DNA of 9,478 nt, taken from positions 1-9,478 of the forward strand of contig JAKLIL010000051.1 of NCBI GenBank assembly GCA_022709625.1, read 5' to 3'. The translations under genes were made by a program, and so were the position numbers. Of this stretch, positions 1 to 5,847 are shown one piece after another (position 1 is the stretch's first letter; every line of letters starts with the position of its first letter). The notes beneath the pieces are model-generated. The model worked only from the letters and a program-made list of their open reading frames with translations, made no database searches and was not told the origin of the DNA. Source of the DNA: Verrucomicrobiota bacterium (GTDB taxonomy: Bacteria > Verrucomicrobiota > Kiritimatiellia > CAIQIC01 > Lenti-01).

Positions 1-536
1 GTCTCGAGGGCGGCGATCTTTGCAAGCATGTCGGTCTCCTGTTCGTGGGTGGTTTCCAGTTCGGCCGAGAAAAGGGTCGACTCCACCATCGCGCCCTGGG
101 TCACCAGGCCAACGCTCTTGATGCCGAGAATGACGCCGTCCTTCGTGTGGACCGGCACCGGAGAAACGTCGTAGAAGTCCGGAGCGAACTCAACGCCGGT
201 CGCCGTGTATTCGACGTTTTGCAGCACGATGCTGTTGTCGGCGGTGATGGCCACGTCGCCATAGGCGGCGTGGTGGCGCGGTGGCGGCTTGTAGTTCGGC
301 GACGCCTTTTCGCTCTGGTGTTCGAAATCCACCACCACGCGCCTGAACACGCCCCCGTCGATCTGGCGCTTGACGGCCTCCAGCGTAGTCTCGTTCACGA
401 CGAAGTCGCCCTTCGTGGAGGGATTCACTCCAAACCGGAACAGGCGGATCGTCTTCGGCAGTCCGGCAACGGTGACCGGAATCGGCTCGCGATCCAGCAG
501 CGCCACGGCGGAAACAAACTTCGTCTCATCTTTCAC
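1..536 (-). CDS. Mu gpI-like head maturation protease/scaffold, N-terminal part (runs off window)
   Basis: About 178 codons are visible before the gene leaves the window at position 1. The translation reads VKDETKFVSAVALLDREPIP, then FRFGVNPSTKGDF (about residues 30-42), VVVDFEHQS (near 70), YGDVAITADNSIVL (near 90) and GIKSVGLVTQGA (near 145). I recognise this as the Mu-like prophage I protein family. In Mu this protein is the prohead protease and carries the scaffold in its C-terminal half. It acts during capsid assembly. It follows the gpG-like gene, as in Mu. There is no ATG near the start. I chose GTG at 536; another in-frame GTG lies at 545, and neither has a strong ribosome binding site. 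The frame stays open far upstream, so the exact start is uncertain, but the family call is firm. Confidence 0.85.
   Translation of the reverse strand, partial: MKDETKFVSAVALLDREPIPVTVAGLPKTIRLFRFGVNPSTKGDFVVNETTLEAVKRQIDGGVFRRVVVDFEHQSEKASPNYKPPPRHHAAYGDVAITADNSIVLQNVEYTATGVEFAPDFYDVSPVPVHTKDGVILGIKSVGLVTQGAMVESTLFSAELETTHEQETDMLAKIAALE
27..40 (-). promoter_or_regulatory. Internal ribosome binding site and ATG inside the gpI-like gene (candidate scaffold start)
   Basis: Inside the protease reading frame, an AGGAG (40-36) sits six bases before an in-frame ATG (29-27), giving a product that begins MLAKIAALE. In Mu the scaffold protein Z is made from an internal in-frame start in gene I, in the same way as lambda C/Nu3. 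Position and spacing fit that arrangement. The rest of the scaffold lies outside the window, so this is inference from the visible start site. Confidence 0.5.
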
Positions 537-631
537 GCCGCCCACGATGCGCGGACGCCGTGAAAAGCAAAACGACCAGTGTGACCAGTTGGGGAGGCGG
601 TGAAAGAGAGGCGTGGACCAGGGACTGGAGA
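537..631. other. Spacer between gpG-like and gpI-like genes with short imperfect repeats
   Basis: This is one of the few true gaps in the operon. It holds a short direct repeat GACCAGTGTGACCAGT (574-589, GACCAGT twice at a period of 9) and, across the gpG stop codon, a degenerate GACTGGAGACTAGAG stretch (623-637). I see no convincing terminator hairpin and no clear promoter. Confidence 0.4.
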
Positions 632-1099
632 CTAGAGCCGGGCCAGCCAGCGCACGATCACTTCGCGGACGCGGCTTTTCGCCAGGGCGGTCGCCTCGCC
701 CGAAGGCTTGAACGGGAAGAACGGACGCGCCGGAATGTGCGCGCGCGGCGCCCCGAGCTGGTGGATCCCGGCCAGGGACCAGGCTCCGGCCCGGCGATCG
801 CTTCCCACCGTGACATAATTCTTGTTCGCCTCGATGAACCTGGGGCTGTGCGCCAGCGTTCCGCTCGCGATCAGCGGGGAGCTGCCATAGTCCATCTTCG
901 CCTTCTTGGAAATCGTCTCGGGCTTCAGCGGATCCCATCCAGACGGGCGAATGGACGCATTGGTGAAAGCATCCTTGGCTATCGAAACGACAACCATCCC
1001 GGCCCCCCTCAGCGCCGGGCCCGGATTCTCAAGCCTCCGCATCCGCCGGCGCAGATCCGGCGTAATTGTGTCCGTTTGCAGATGAATGGACAGGCTCAT
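632..1099 (-). CDS. Mu gpG-like virion morphogenesis (tail completion) protein
   Basis: A 155-residue protein starting MSLSIHLQTDTITPDLRRRM. The pattern is an N-terminal helix, then ASIRPSGWDPLKPETISKK, a segment SGTLAHSPRF and GAWSLAGIHQLGA near the C-terminus. This is the usual build of the phage virion morphogenesis family (Mu gpG / P2 gpS type, PF05069). In Mu the gene product is needed to finish particles and lies between F and I, and here it lies between a MuF protein and a gpI-like protease. The ATG at 1099 overlaps the stop of the 81-residue gene as ATGA, which decides the start over an in-frame ATG 30 bases upstream. The C-terminal basic segment is very GC-rich (47 of 60 bases in 721-780). 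Confidence 0.8.
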   Translation of the reverse strand: MSLSIHLQTDTITPDLRRRMRRLENPGPALRGAGMVVVSIAKDAFTNASIRPSGWDPLKPETISKKAKMDYGSSPLIASGTLAHSPRFIEANKNYVTVGSDRRAGAWSLAGIHQLGAPRAHIPARPFFPFKPSGEATALAKSRVREVIVRWLARL

Positions 1100-1341
1100 T
1101 CTGCCGTGTATGGCTGTGTGGCCCGGCATCGCGAGCCTGAAATTGCGACATGCAGGGCATCCATGAAGGCCCTTCCGTCCTTCGGAAACAATAGATCGCT
1201 TCCATTAATGGTGATCCCGGTTTTGGCGAGATCCTCTGCAAAAGGAGAAAGAGCAGACACCGAGCCGCCATCAAATGCGAACAGAGGCTCCCGCTCGTCG
1301 CCATCATCGCCGACGAATATAACATCCACAACGGTCTTCAT
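1096..1341 (-). CDS. Small acidic protein coupled to the MuF-kinase gene; candidate immunity or regulatory partner
   Basis: An 81-residue protein that I do not recognise with certainty. It opens MKTVVDVIFVGDDGDEREPL, which looks like a beta-strand and acidic loop, and has LFPKDGRAFMDALHVAISGS at residues 51-70, which looks like a loop and helix. It has no signal peptide or membrane segment. Its ATG overlaps the TGA of the MuF-kinase gene (ATGA, 1338-1341), and its own TGA overlaps the ATG of the gpG-like gene (1096-1099). Coupling on both sides makes it a real gene. In Mu no gene lies between F and G. Its lower GC (29 of 60 bases in 1201-1260) matches the kinase part, not the structural genes. 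I infer it travels with the kinase domain, as immunity protein, regulator or modification target; the function is not shown. Confidence 0.75.
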   Translation of the reverse strand: MKTVVDVIFVGDDGDEREPLFAFDGGSVSALSPFAEDLAKTGITINGSDLLFPKDGRAFMDALHVAISGSRCRATQPYTAE

Positions 1342-2987
1342 TTCACGTGCCTCCCTCTTCTAATTAGATTATCCACCCGGTCAAACAGGTTGTCAATGGC
1401 CGCATCTTCGAGCAAGCCAGACAGAACGGGCCGCAGCGACGGCTCCATCATGCGAAACGACTGAAGGTCTTTCATTAGATCGTCGGATATCTTCTTTCCC
1501 CTGAATTCGTGAAACGTCGGATTGTCCGGAATGCGCATGCTAGATCCGGATGCGGACGGAAGCGTCAGGCCATTGTCGATGGCGACAAGCCGATAAGACT
1601 TTCCAGATTTCCGCAGCATGTAATTCCCGCTGTGGCGATCGGTGTTGTACAGGACCTCGTCCAACGTCAAGAACCGCTCCAGGTCGATGGACGGTATAGT
1701 CGAAAGCGCTTCGTCCAGGAGTCCTCCGCGGCGGAGCTGCGCTGCGGTCTTTGATCCTCGCGAAAACGCCTGGGCGGAACCGACCATGCCCTCGAACTTC
1801 AATTCCGAAGTCGGAGGAACGAGGTCGAACCCCAGCGCCTCGTCGATAATGGATGCTGCGATTTCGCGCCGGTACATCGTTCCATCCGCGATTCCGGATC
1901 TGAGGCCGGGATGCTCTTCCTCTTTCGGCTTCCAGACGACCTTGTCGCCGTTCTGCAAGACATAGCTCCCGTTGATTCCGCCGCCGAGATTCTTTTTCTT
2001 CGTATATTCCGCGCTGGATATTTTCTCGCGGCGCTTTTGAACGGCTGACTTCCTGCGCTCTTGCTCCGCTTTTTCATTGGCCGAAACGATTGGCGGAACG
2101 GGTCGGACGCCGGACGCCGGGATGGCTTTTCCTTCAAGCCATTCCCAAACGGAACATCCACCAATGTCCATGTTTTTCGCCCGGCGTTCGAACAGGGCGA
2201 AGGTCTCGGCGTCGTAGCGGCTGCGGAGCTGGTCCAGATCGAGCCGGAGGTCGCCGGGGTTCCACTGGTAGGCCGCTGCCCGCTCCTCGGCCGTGGTGGC
2301 GCGCTGGACCGGTGCCCGCACATCCACCGGCATGCCGTCGCCCATGTCCAGGCGGCCGTGGTTCAACGCCTTGGTGGCCTCCGGGCCAAGCGCCCAACCC
2401 TGCGTGCGCTCGCCGTAATCCATGGCCTTCTTTCCGGCCACACGGCTGGCGCCGACCGCCGCCTGGTATTCGCTTTCTAGGACCGGGACAACCTGGCAGC
2501 GGCAGCCCCAGTCCCAGGGCGGAAAATGCGTCTGCCAGAACGGATCGCTCGCCGGCAGAATCAAACCATGCAGCGCGGCGTGCGCCTCGCGGACCCGCTC
2601 ATCCCCCATGGTGAGATATTTCCAGTAGGGCATGACGGGGAGCTGCTCCATCATCTGCTCGTGCTGTGCCGCTGCATATGCTTGGAAGCCGTGGTGGCGC
2701 ATCAGCAGGATTGCCCGCTTCTCCGCCGCCTCTGGATCCATCCATGGCCCCAGGTGCTCGACAATCTGCCGCTTCGCGTCCTCCCAGCTACCGCCCCGCG
2801 GGATCTCCGCGATCAGGTCGCGGATCTGCTGCACCACGTTAAGATCCTCGACTCCGCTGATCAGGAACGCCCGCGCCCGGATCTCCGGCAGAAGCCTTTT
2901 GAACACGTCGCGAGAAACCACGGGCCGACCGGCGATAATCCTGGCGGCCTCCTCGTGCGGAACAGGCTTGAACTGGAAAGCGTTCAT
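1338..2987 (-). CDS. MuF-like phage head protein fused to a PI3/PI4-kinase-like domain (candidate phage-delivered effector)
   Basis: A 549-residue fusion. Residues about 20-175 are a Mu F / SPP1 gp7-type head morphogenesis region, with YWKYLTMGDERVREAHAALHG (near 121-141) and the family's C-terminal PPWDWGCRCQVVPV (156-169). After a middle region and a basic, charged linker (about 304-333), the C-terminal domain shows a glycine-rich loop GGGINGSYVL (335-344), VVWKPK with Lys353, YRREIAASIIDEALG with Glu375, LYNTDRHSGNYML (446-458) and AIDNGLTLP (469-477). These match the ATP-lysine, catalytic D/H/N and metal-binding DNG positions of PI3/PI4-kinase-like and HipA-like folds. MuF proteins are minor head proteins, and phage MuF proteins with C-terminal toxins are known. 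The substrate is unknown. The ATG at 2987 overlaps the stop of a 57-residue ORF. Kinase DNA is lower in GC than the MuF part. Confidence 0.85.
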   Translation of the reverse strand: MNAFQFKPVPHEEAARIIAGRPVVSRDVFKRLLPEIRARAFLISGVEDLNVVQQIRDLIAEIPRGGSWEDAKRQIVEHLGPWMDPEAAEKRAILLMRHHGFQAYAAAQHEQMMEQLPVMPYWKYLTMGDERVREAHAALHGLILPASDPFWQTHFPPWDWGCRCQVVPVLESEYQAAVGASRVAGKKAMDYGERTQGWALGPEATKALNHGRLDMGDGMPVDVRAPVQRATTAEERAAAYQWNPGDLRLDLDQLRSRYDAETFALFERRAKNMDIGGCSVWEWLEGKAIPASGVRPVPPIVSANEKAEQERRKSAVQKRREKISSAEYTKKKNLGGGINGSYVLQNGDKVVWKPKEEEHPGLRSGIADGTMYRREIAASIIDEALGFDLVPPTSELKFEGMVGSAQAFSRGSKTAAQLRRGGLLDEALSTIPSIDLERFLTLDEVLYNTDRHSGNYMLRKSGKSYRLVAIDNGLTLPSASGSSMRIPDNPTFHEFRGKKISDDLMKDLQSFRMMEPSLRPVLSGLLEDAAIDNLFDRVDNLIRRGRHVK

Positions 2988-3157
2988 GGGATCTTGGTCT
3001 TTCGGGGTTGGACAACGTCGGCGTTGAGGTCGATGGCGCAGGCGGTGGCATGCGGAGCGGACCGAGCCGCCCGTTTTCCCCAGATCCTGCGCCATCCCTC
3101 CGCAATCTTCTTCGGGTCCTCAGGCCGCCGGGCCCAACCTTTTCCTGCTGCGCTCAT
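2984..3157 (-). CDS. 57-residue basic protein of unknown function upstream of the MuF-kinase gene
   Basis: A short reading frame starting MSAAGKGWARRPEDPKKIAE and ending RKTKIP. It is strongly basic, with three tryptophans in the first half (residues 8, 22 and 26), and has no membrane segment. Its TGA overlaps the ATG of the MuF fusion (ATGA, 2984-2987), which is the main reason to believe it. An in-frame TGA lies one codon upstream of the ATG, so the start cannot be further out. A GAGG lies only one base before the ATG, so the binding site is poor. I recognise no family. It could be a small structural or packaging accessory, or a leader whose translation couples to MuF. Confidence 0.5.
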   Translation of the reverse strand: MSAAGKGWARRPEDPKKIAEGWRRIWGKRAARSAPHATACAIDLNADVVQPRKTKIP

Positions 3158-3174
3158 GCCTCAACGCCCGATGG

Positions 3175-3558
3175 TTATTCAGGCAGCAGCACGAGGGAAA
3201 CCGGCGCCAGGTCGGCCCGGTAGGAATAGGTGTTCGAAATGCGGTTCGAATAGACCACGCTCGACCGGGAAACGCTTACGCGCGCCGACCGGTTCGATTC
3301 CGGGATCGAAATCCATTTCTGGTAGATCGCCTCCTGGATGGCAAAGACGATTTGCCGTACGTCGCCGGTGGCCGCGTCGCACTGACCGGCCGTCAAATAG
3401 GTCAACGCCGCAATGGGAATCACCATGTTGGTGCCGTCCGTCGAATAGCCGGAAATCCAGTTCGTCGGGGCTGCGTCAAAATCGGCCGCAAGCACGCCGG
3501 CCGTCAACATGATCATCGCAACCAGTATCGCCATCATCGCTTTCATCGTCGTCTTCAT
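3175..3558 (-). CDS. Exported 127-residue protein of unknown function
   Basis: The N-terminus MKTTMKAMMAILVAMIMLTA, ending near VLA-AD at about residue 24, is a clear Sec-type signal peptide: two lysines, a hydrophobic core and small residues before the cut. The mature part of about 103 residues has SGYSTDGTNMVIPIAALTYL and DAATGDVRQIVFAIQEAIYQ, then a Ser/Arg/Tyr-rich region (RVSVSRSSVVYSNRISNTYS) that looks like beta strands. I do not recognise a family. A good AGGAG lies seven bases before the ATG. It follows the glycosyltransferase gene by 29 bases, and the pair is probably co-transcribed. An exported protein beside a glycosyltransferase suggests a cell-envelope role in the lysogen, though an unusual virion-associated protein is possible. 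Confidence 0.7.
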   Translation of the reverse strand: MKTTMKAMMAILVAMIMLTAGVLAADFDAAPTNWISGYSTDGTNMVIPIAALTYLTAGQCDAATGDVRQIVFAIQEAIYQKWISIPESNRSARVSVSRSSVVYSNRISNTYSYRADLAPVSLVLLPE

Positions 3559-3587
3559 TCTTCTTCTCCTGTGTGTTTTTGGTTTTG

Positions 3588-5264
3588 TTATTCATCCCGA
3601 GAGTATTTTCCGGCCGCCACGAGGGCTTGGTCCACGAGATCACGGTTCTTCCACCGACCGCCCTTGAAGTGGAGGACGGCGGGCCGGTGCTCGCGGATCG
3701 CGCCCAGCCATGCGTCGTCGCTGCCTTCGGCGTTGGAGTTCCAGACCTTGTCGTCGATGTTGCGGACCTTGACGCCGCAGGCCCGGCCGCGCGCAATATC
3801 CGTCATGCTGAACTGATCGCAGGCGATCTTGCCTGGCCGGATGCCGTGGCCCGCCGCGGCATAGGCCTGCTGCACGCGCAGCCAAAGCGCCAGGAAGCGG
3901 CGCGTCTTGGGGGTGATCGTCACGGCAAAGGCGCCGACCGCGCATGTTCCGCGGTGGCGGGGGTGGCGGCTCGAGTCAGTTTCGAAGCGGGTCAACGTCA
4001 GGTCTTCCTCGGCCTCCGCAAGCGGCGCCAAGTTGCGGACGACGGCGCAATCGGCATCCAGGAAGACGACGCGGTCGCCGTCCTTCCACTCGGGCAGGAG
4101 CATGTTCACGGCCTCCGCCTTGGCCATGCAGCCGGCCACCCAGTTTGCCGGCGGCGCCAGCTTGGCGCGGACATCCACGCCGGCTGGCAGGCCCGCGATC
4201 GGCCCATCGCTCGCCACGGTGATGGTTGCGGCGCCGGAGTTCTTCATCCAGGTCGGAAGCATGGCGCGCAAACAGTCGGCGTAGTCCTGCGTGGCGGCTG
4301 TCACGAGATGGAAAATTCCGGTTTTCCTTTCCGGAACGAACCGGACGGCGGACTCGAATGCGGAGTTGAATTTCCGGGCGATGATGCCCCAGGAATGCTC
4401 AAGCGCGAAGCGCCGGGCGTTCTCGCCGATCCGGGCCGCCTGTTGGGGAAAGTCGCGCAGCCAGGCAATCGACTCGGCAACGGCCTTCGCGTCGTGTGGC
4501 GGCACGAAAAGGACCTCGCCGGTCCGTTCGGCCGCGCCGTCGCGGCAAACCTCGCCGTGGTAGCCGCTCTCGCGGCAGATGATGCACGGCAGTCCGCAGG
4601 CCATGGCCTCCATGATGCTGTTGCTGCAGCCTTCTGCCGTGCTGGGCTGGCAGAAAACGGACAGACCGCGGAGAAAGTCCGGCATGGCTTCATGCCCGAG
4701 CAGCCCGATGTTGTGTTTTGGCTCGCGCAGATCGGATCCCGGCTTCGGCTTGGTGGCCATGCGCAGCTTGAATCCGCCTGCGCGGCACGCCGCCACAACC
4801 ACATCGGCGCCCTTGTTGACCCACCGCTCCCCGTTGACGTTGGCGGCCATGCCGACAATGAATCTGCGCGGGAAGCGCGGCGCCGGAGAAAAACGAACCG
4901 TGTCGACTCCATTCGGGATCAGCCAAAGGCGGTCCATGCCGGCCTTGCGCATGAGTTCCATTCCCTCTTGGTTCTGGCAGATGATTCCGGCGGAGGCGGA
5001 GATGTATTCTTGCGTCCGCTCGAACTGGATCCCGGCGCGATCTCCTCCGGAAGTGAACGACCAGACGAACGGAACACCCGCCTCCCGGATCCGCCTGAAC
5101 AGGTACGGATAGCCCCGCATCCAGATCAAGTCGCACGTCTGGGCTTCTTCGACGCGCGGGTCGCAGGTGACGTCGAAATCGTGCTGCGGGAGGTTCTTCG
5201 CCATTTCCCGCGCTGTCGTCTCCCAGCACCAGCCGGATCCGTCGATGACCGTGTAGATCCTCAC
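3588..5264 (-). CDS. Two-domain glycosyltransferase (GT4-type GT-B domain plus GT-A domain)
   Basis: A 558-residue protein. Residues about 1-305 are a GT-B glycosyltransferase of the GT4 kind: LWLIPNGVDTVRFSP (113-127), VGMAANVNGERW (137-148) and AEGCSNSIMEAMACGLPC (210-227), which holds the E-x7-E motif at Glu211 and Glu219. Residues about 315-558 are a second, GT-A domain: it starts GIFHLVTAATQDY, has RVVFLDADCAVVRN with the DxD at 403-405, CDQFSM (482-487) and VLHFKGGRWK (530-539), resembling GT8-like enzymes. The two activities would add sugars in succession to a surface glycan, protein or possibly DNA; the acceptor is unknown. I chose GTG at 5264 because GGAGG lies five bases upstream. 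In-frame ATGs further upstream fall in a repeat tract or inside the preceding gene. It is unusual between phage replication and head genes. Confidence 0.85.
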   Translation of the reverse strand: MRIYTVIDGSGWCWETTAREMAKNLPQHDFDVTCDPRVEEAQTCDLIWMRGYPYLFRRIREAGVPFVWSFTSGGDRAGIQFERTQEYISASAGIICQNQEGMELMRKAGMDRLWLIPNGVDTVRFSPAPRFPRRFIVGMAANVNGERWVNKGADVVVAACRAGGFKLRMATKPKPGSDLREPKHNIGLLGHEAMPDFLRGLSVFCQPSTAEGCSNSIMEAMACGLPCIICRESGYHGEVCRDGAAERTGEVLFVPPHDAKAVAESIAWLRDFPQQAARIGENARRFALEHSWGIIARKFNSAFESAVRFVPERKTGIFHLVTAATQDYADCLRAMLPTWMKNSGAATITVASDGPIAGLPAGVDVRAKLAPPANWVAGCMAKAEAVNMLLPEWKDGDRVVFLDADCAVVRNLAPLAEAEEDLTLTRFETDSSRHPRHRGTCAVGAFAVTITPKTRRFLALWLRVQQAYAAAGHGIRPGKIACDQFSMTDIARGRACGVKVRNIDDKVWNSNAEGSDDAWLGAIREHRPAVLHFKGGRWKNRDLVDQALVAAGKYSRDE

Positions 5265-5280
5265 CGATTCCTCCGCTGGA

Positions 5281-5336
5281 AAACATTTTTCCATTCCGTG
5301 GAAAAGCGGCGAAACATTTTTCCATTCTGTGGAAAA
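5281..5336. repeat. Two tandem 25-base repeats, each a palindrome (TTTTCCA-N5-TGGAAAA)
   Basis: Copies lie at 5281-5305 and 5312-5336, separated by six bases (GCGGCG), and differ at one base (CCGTGG against CTGTGG). Each copy contains 7-base inverted arms around a 5-base centre (5287-5293 with 5299-5305 in the first copy). They sit in the only sizeable gap between the polymerase X-type gene and the glycosyltransferase, 17 bases upstream of the latter's GTG. The 31-base spacing, about three helical turns, would put both sites on one DNA face, as expected for operator sites. On the minus strand one copy contains TTTTCCACA, which fits the loose DnaA-box consensus, probably by chance. Confidence 0.75.
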
Positions 5337-5340
5337 CTTT

Positions 5341-5847
5341 TCACAGGTTCCGGTCCTCCGGCTTGCAGAAAGGAATGCCAATCAGGCGGAACAGATCGCG
5401 CTCTTCGGGAATCTCACAGATATCGCCTTTGTGGTTGTGCAGCTCGCCGCCAACGCTCCAATATCCACGGCGCACCCATCCGGCCGCCAGCACGCGGTGC
5501 GAGTATTCGGCGCTGCCGGTGCGGATGGCGAAGATCAGTCCCCAGTTGTCTTTCGTGGCGATGAACAGATCAAGCTTGATGAAGTGATCTCCATCCGGAT
5601 GCGGAAGGATGCGCTGTGTGTAGAGGCAAGGAAACTCGCCTTTGACCTTCTGCCATTGACCGGCGACTTTCGCGATGCCGGAGGCGAACAGGCCCGTCTC
5701 GTATGGCTTGGGGATGCACACGATCTCGATGTCGCCCACGTCCGGCTTTTGGCGGCGTATGCTGCCGGCGATCTCGATGCGCTCGCAGTGCGGCGCCAGC
5801 TCGGACTTGACTCGGCCGGCGATTTCCAATGCCTGGGAAAGAATCAT
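5341..5847 (-). CDS. Minimal DNA polymerase X-type nucleotidyltransferase
   Basis: A 168-residue protein with the signatures of the polymerase beta superfamily: IEIAGSIRRQKPDVGDIEIV (25-44), where Asp39 and Glu41 stand for the first metal ligands (Glu replaces the usual second Asp); IKLDLFIA (90-97) with the third carboxylate Asp93; AIRTGSAEYSHRV (107-119), like the YFTGS loop; and a C-terminal EERDLFRLIGIPFCKPEDRN, like the family's thumb end. It therefore has palm and thumb but lacks the N-terminal lyase and helix-hairpin-helix parts of full-length PolX (polymerase beta is 335 residues). The likely role is short gap filling or end processing of phage DNA, perhaps at transposition gaps; that role is inference. 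ATG 5847 follows GGAGGAAGGGAAC and overlaps the preceding stop as ATGA, which rules out a longer start. Confidence 0.8.
   Translation of the reverse strand: MILSQALEIAGRVKSELAPHCERIEIAGSIRRQKPDVGDIEIVCIPKPYETGLFASGIAKVAGQWQKVKGEFPCLYTQRILPHPDGDHFIKLDLFIATKDNWGLIFAIRTGSAEYSHRVLAAGWVRRGYWSVGGELHNHKGDICEIPEERDLFRLIGIPFCKPEDRNL

Noticed and set aside
560..1363. 267-codon and neighbouring plus-strand frames opposite the gpG-like region
   Set aside because: Arg/Pro-rich with no recognisable segment, while the minus strand has three coupled genes with family signatures or ATGA junctions.
5281..5340. DnaA boxes or a replication origin in the repeat tract
   Set aside because: Only one 9-mer fits the loose consensus, it lies within the palindromic repeat, and there is no cluster of further boxes or AT-rich unwinding region.
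3573..5564. 663-codon open frame on the plus strand
   Set aside because: It lies antisense to the glycosyltransferase gene and the end of the polymerase X-type gene, both of which have clear family motifs. Its translation is Ala/Arg/Gly/His-rich without motifs; it is a GC-rich shadow.
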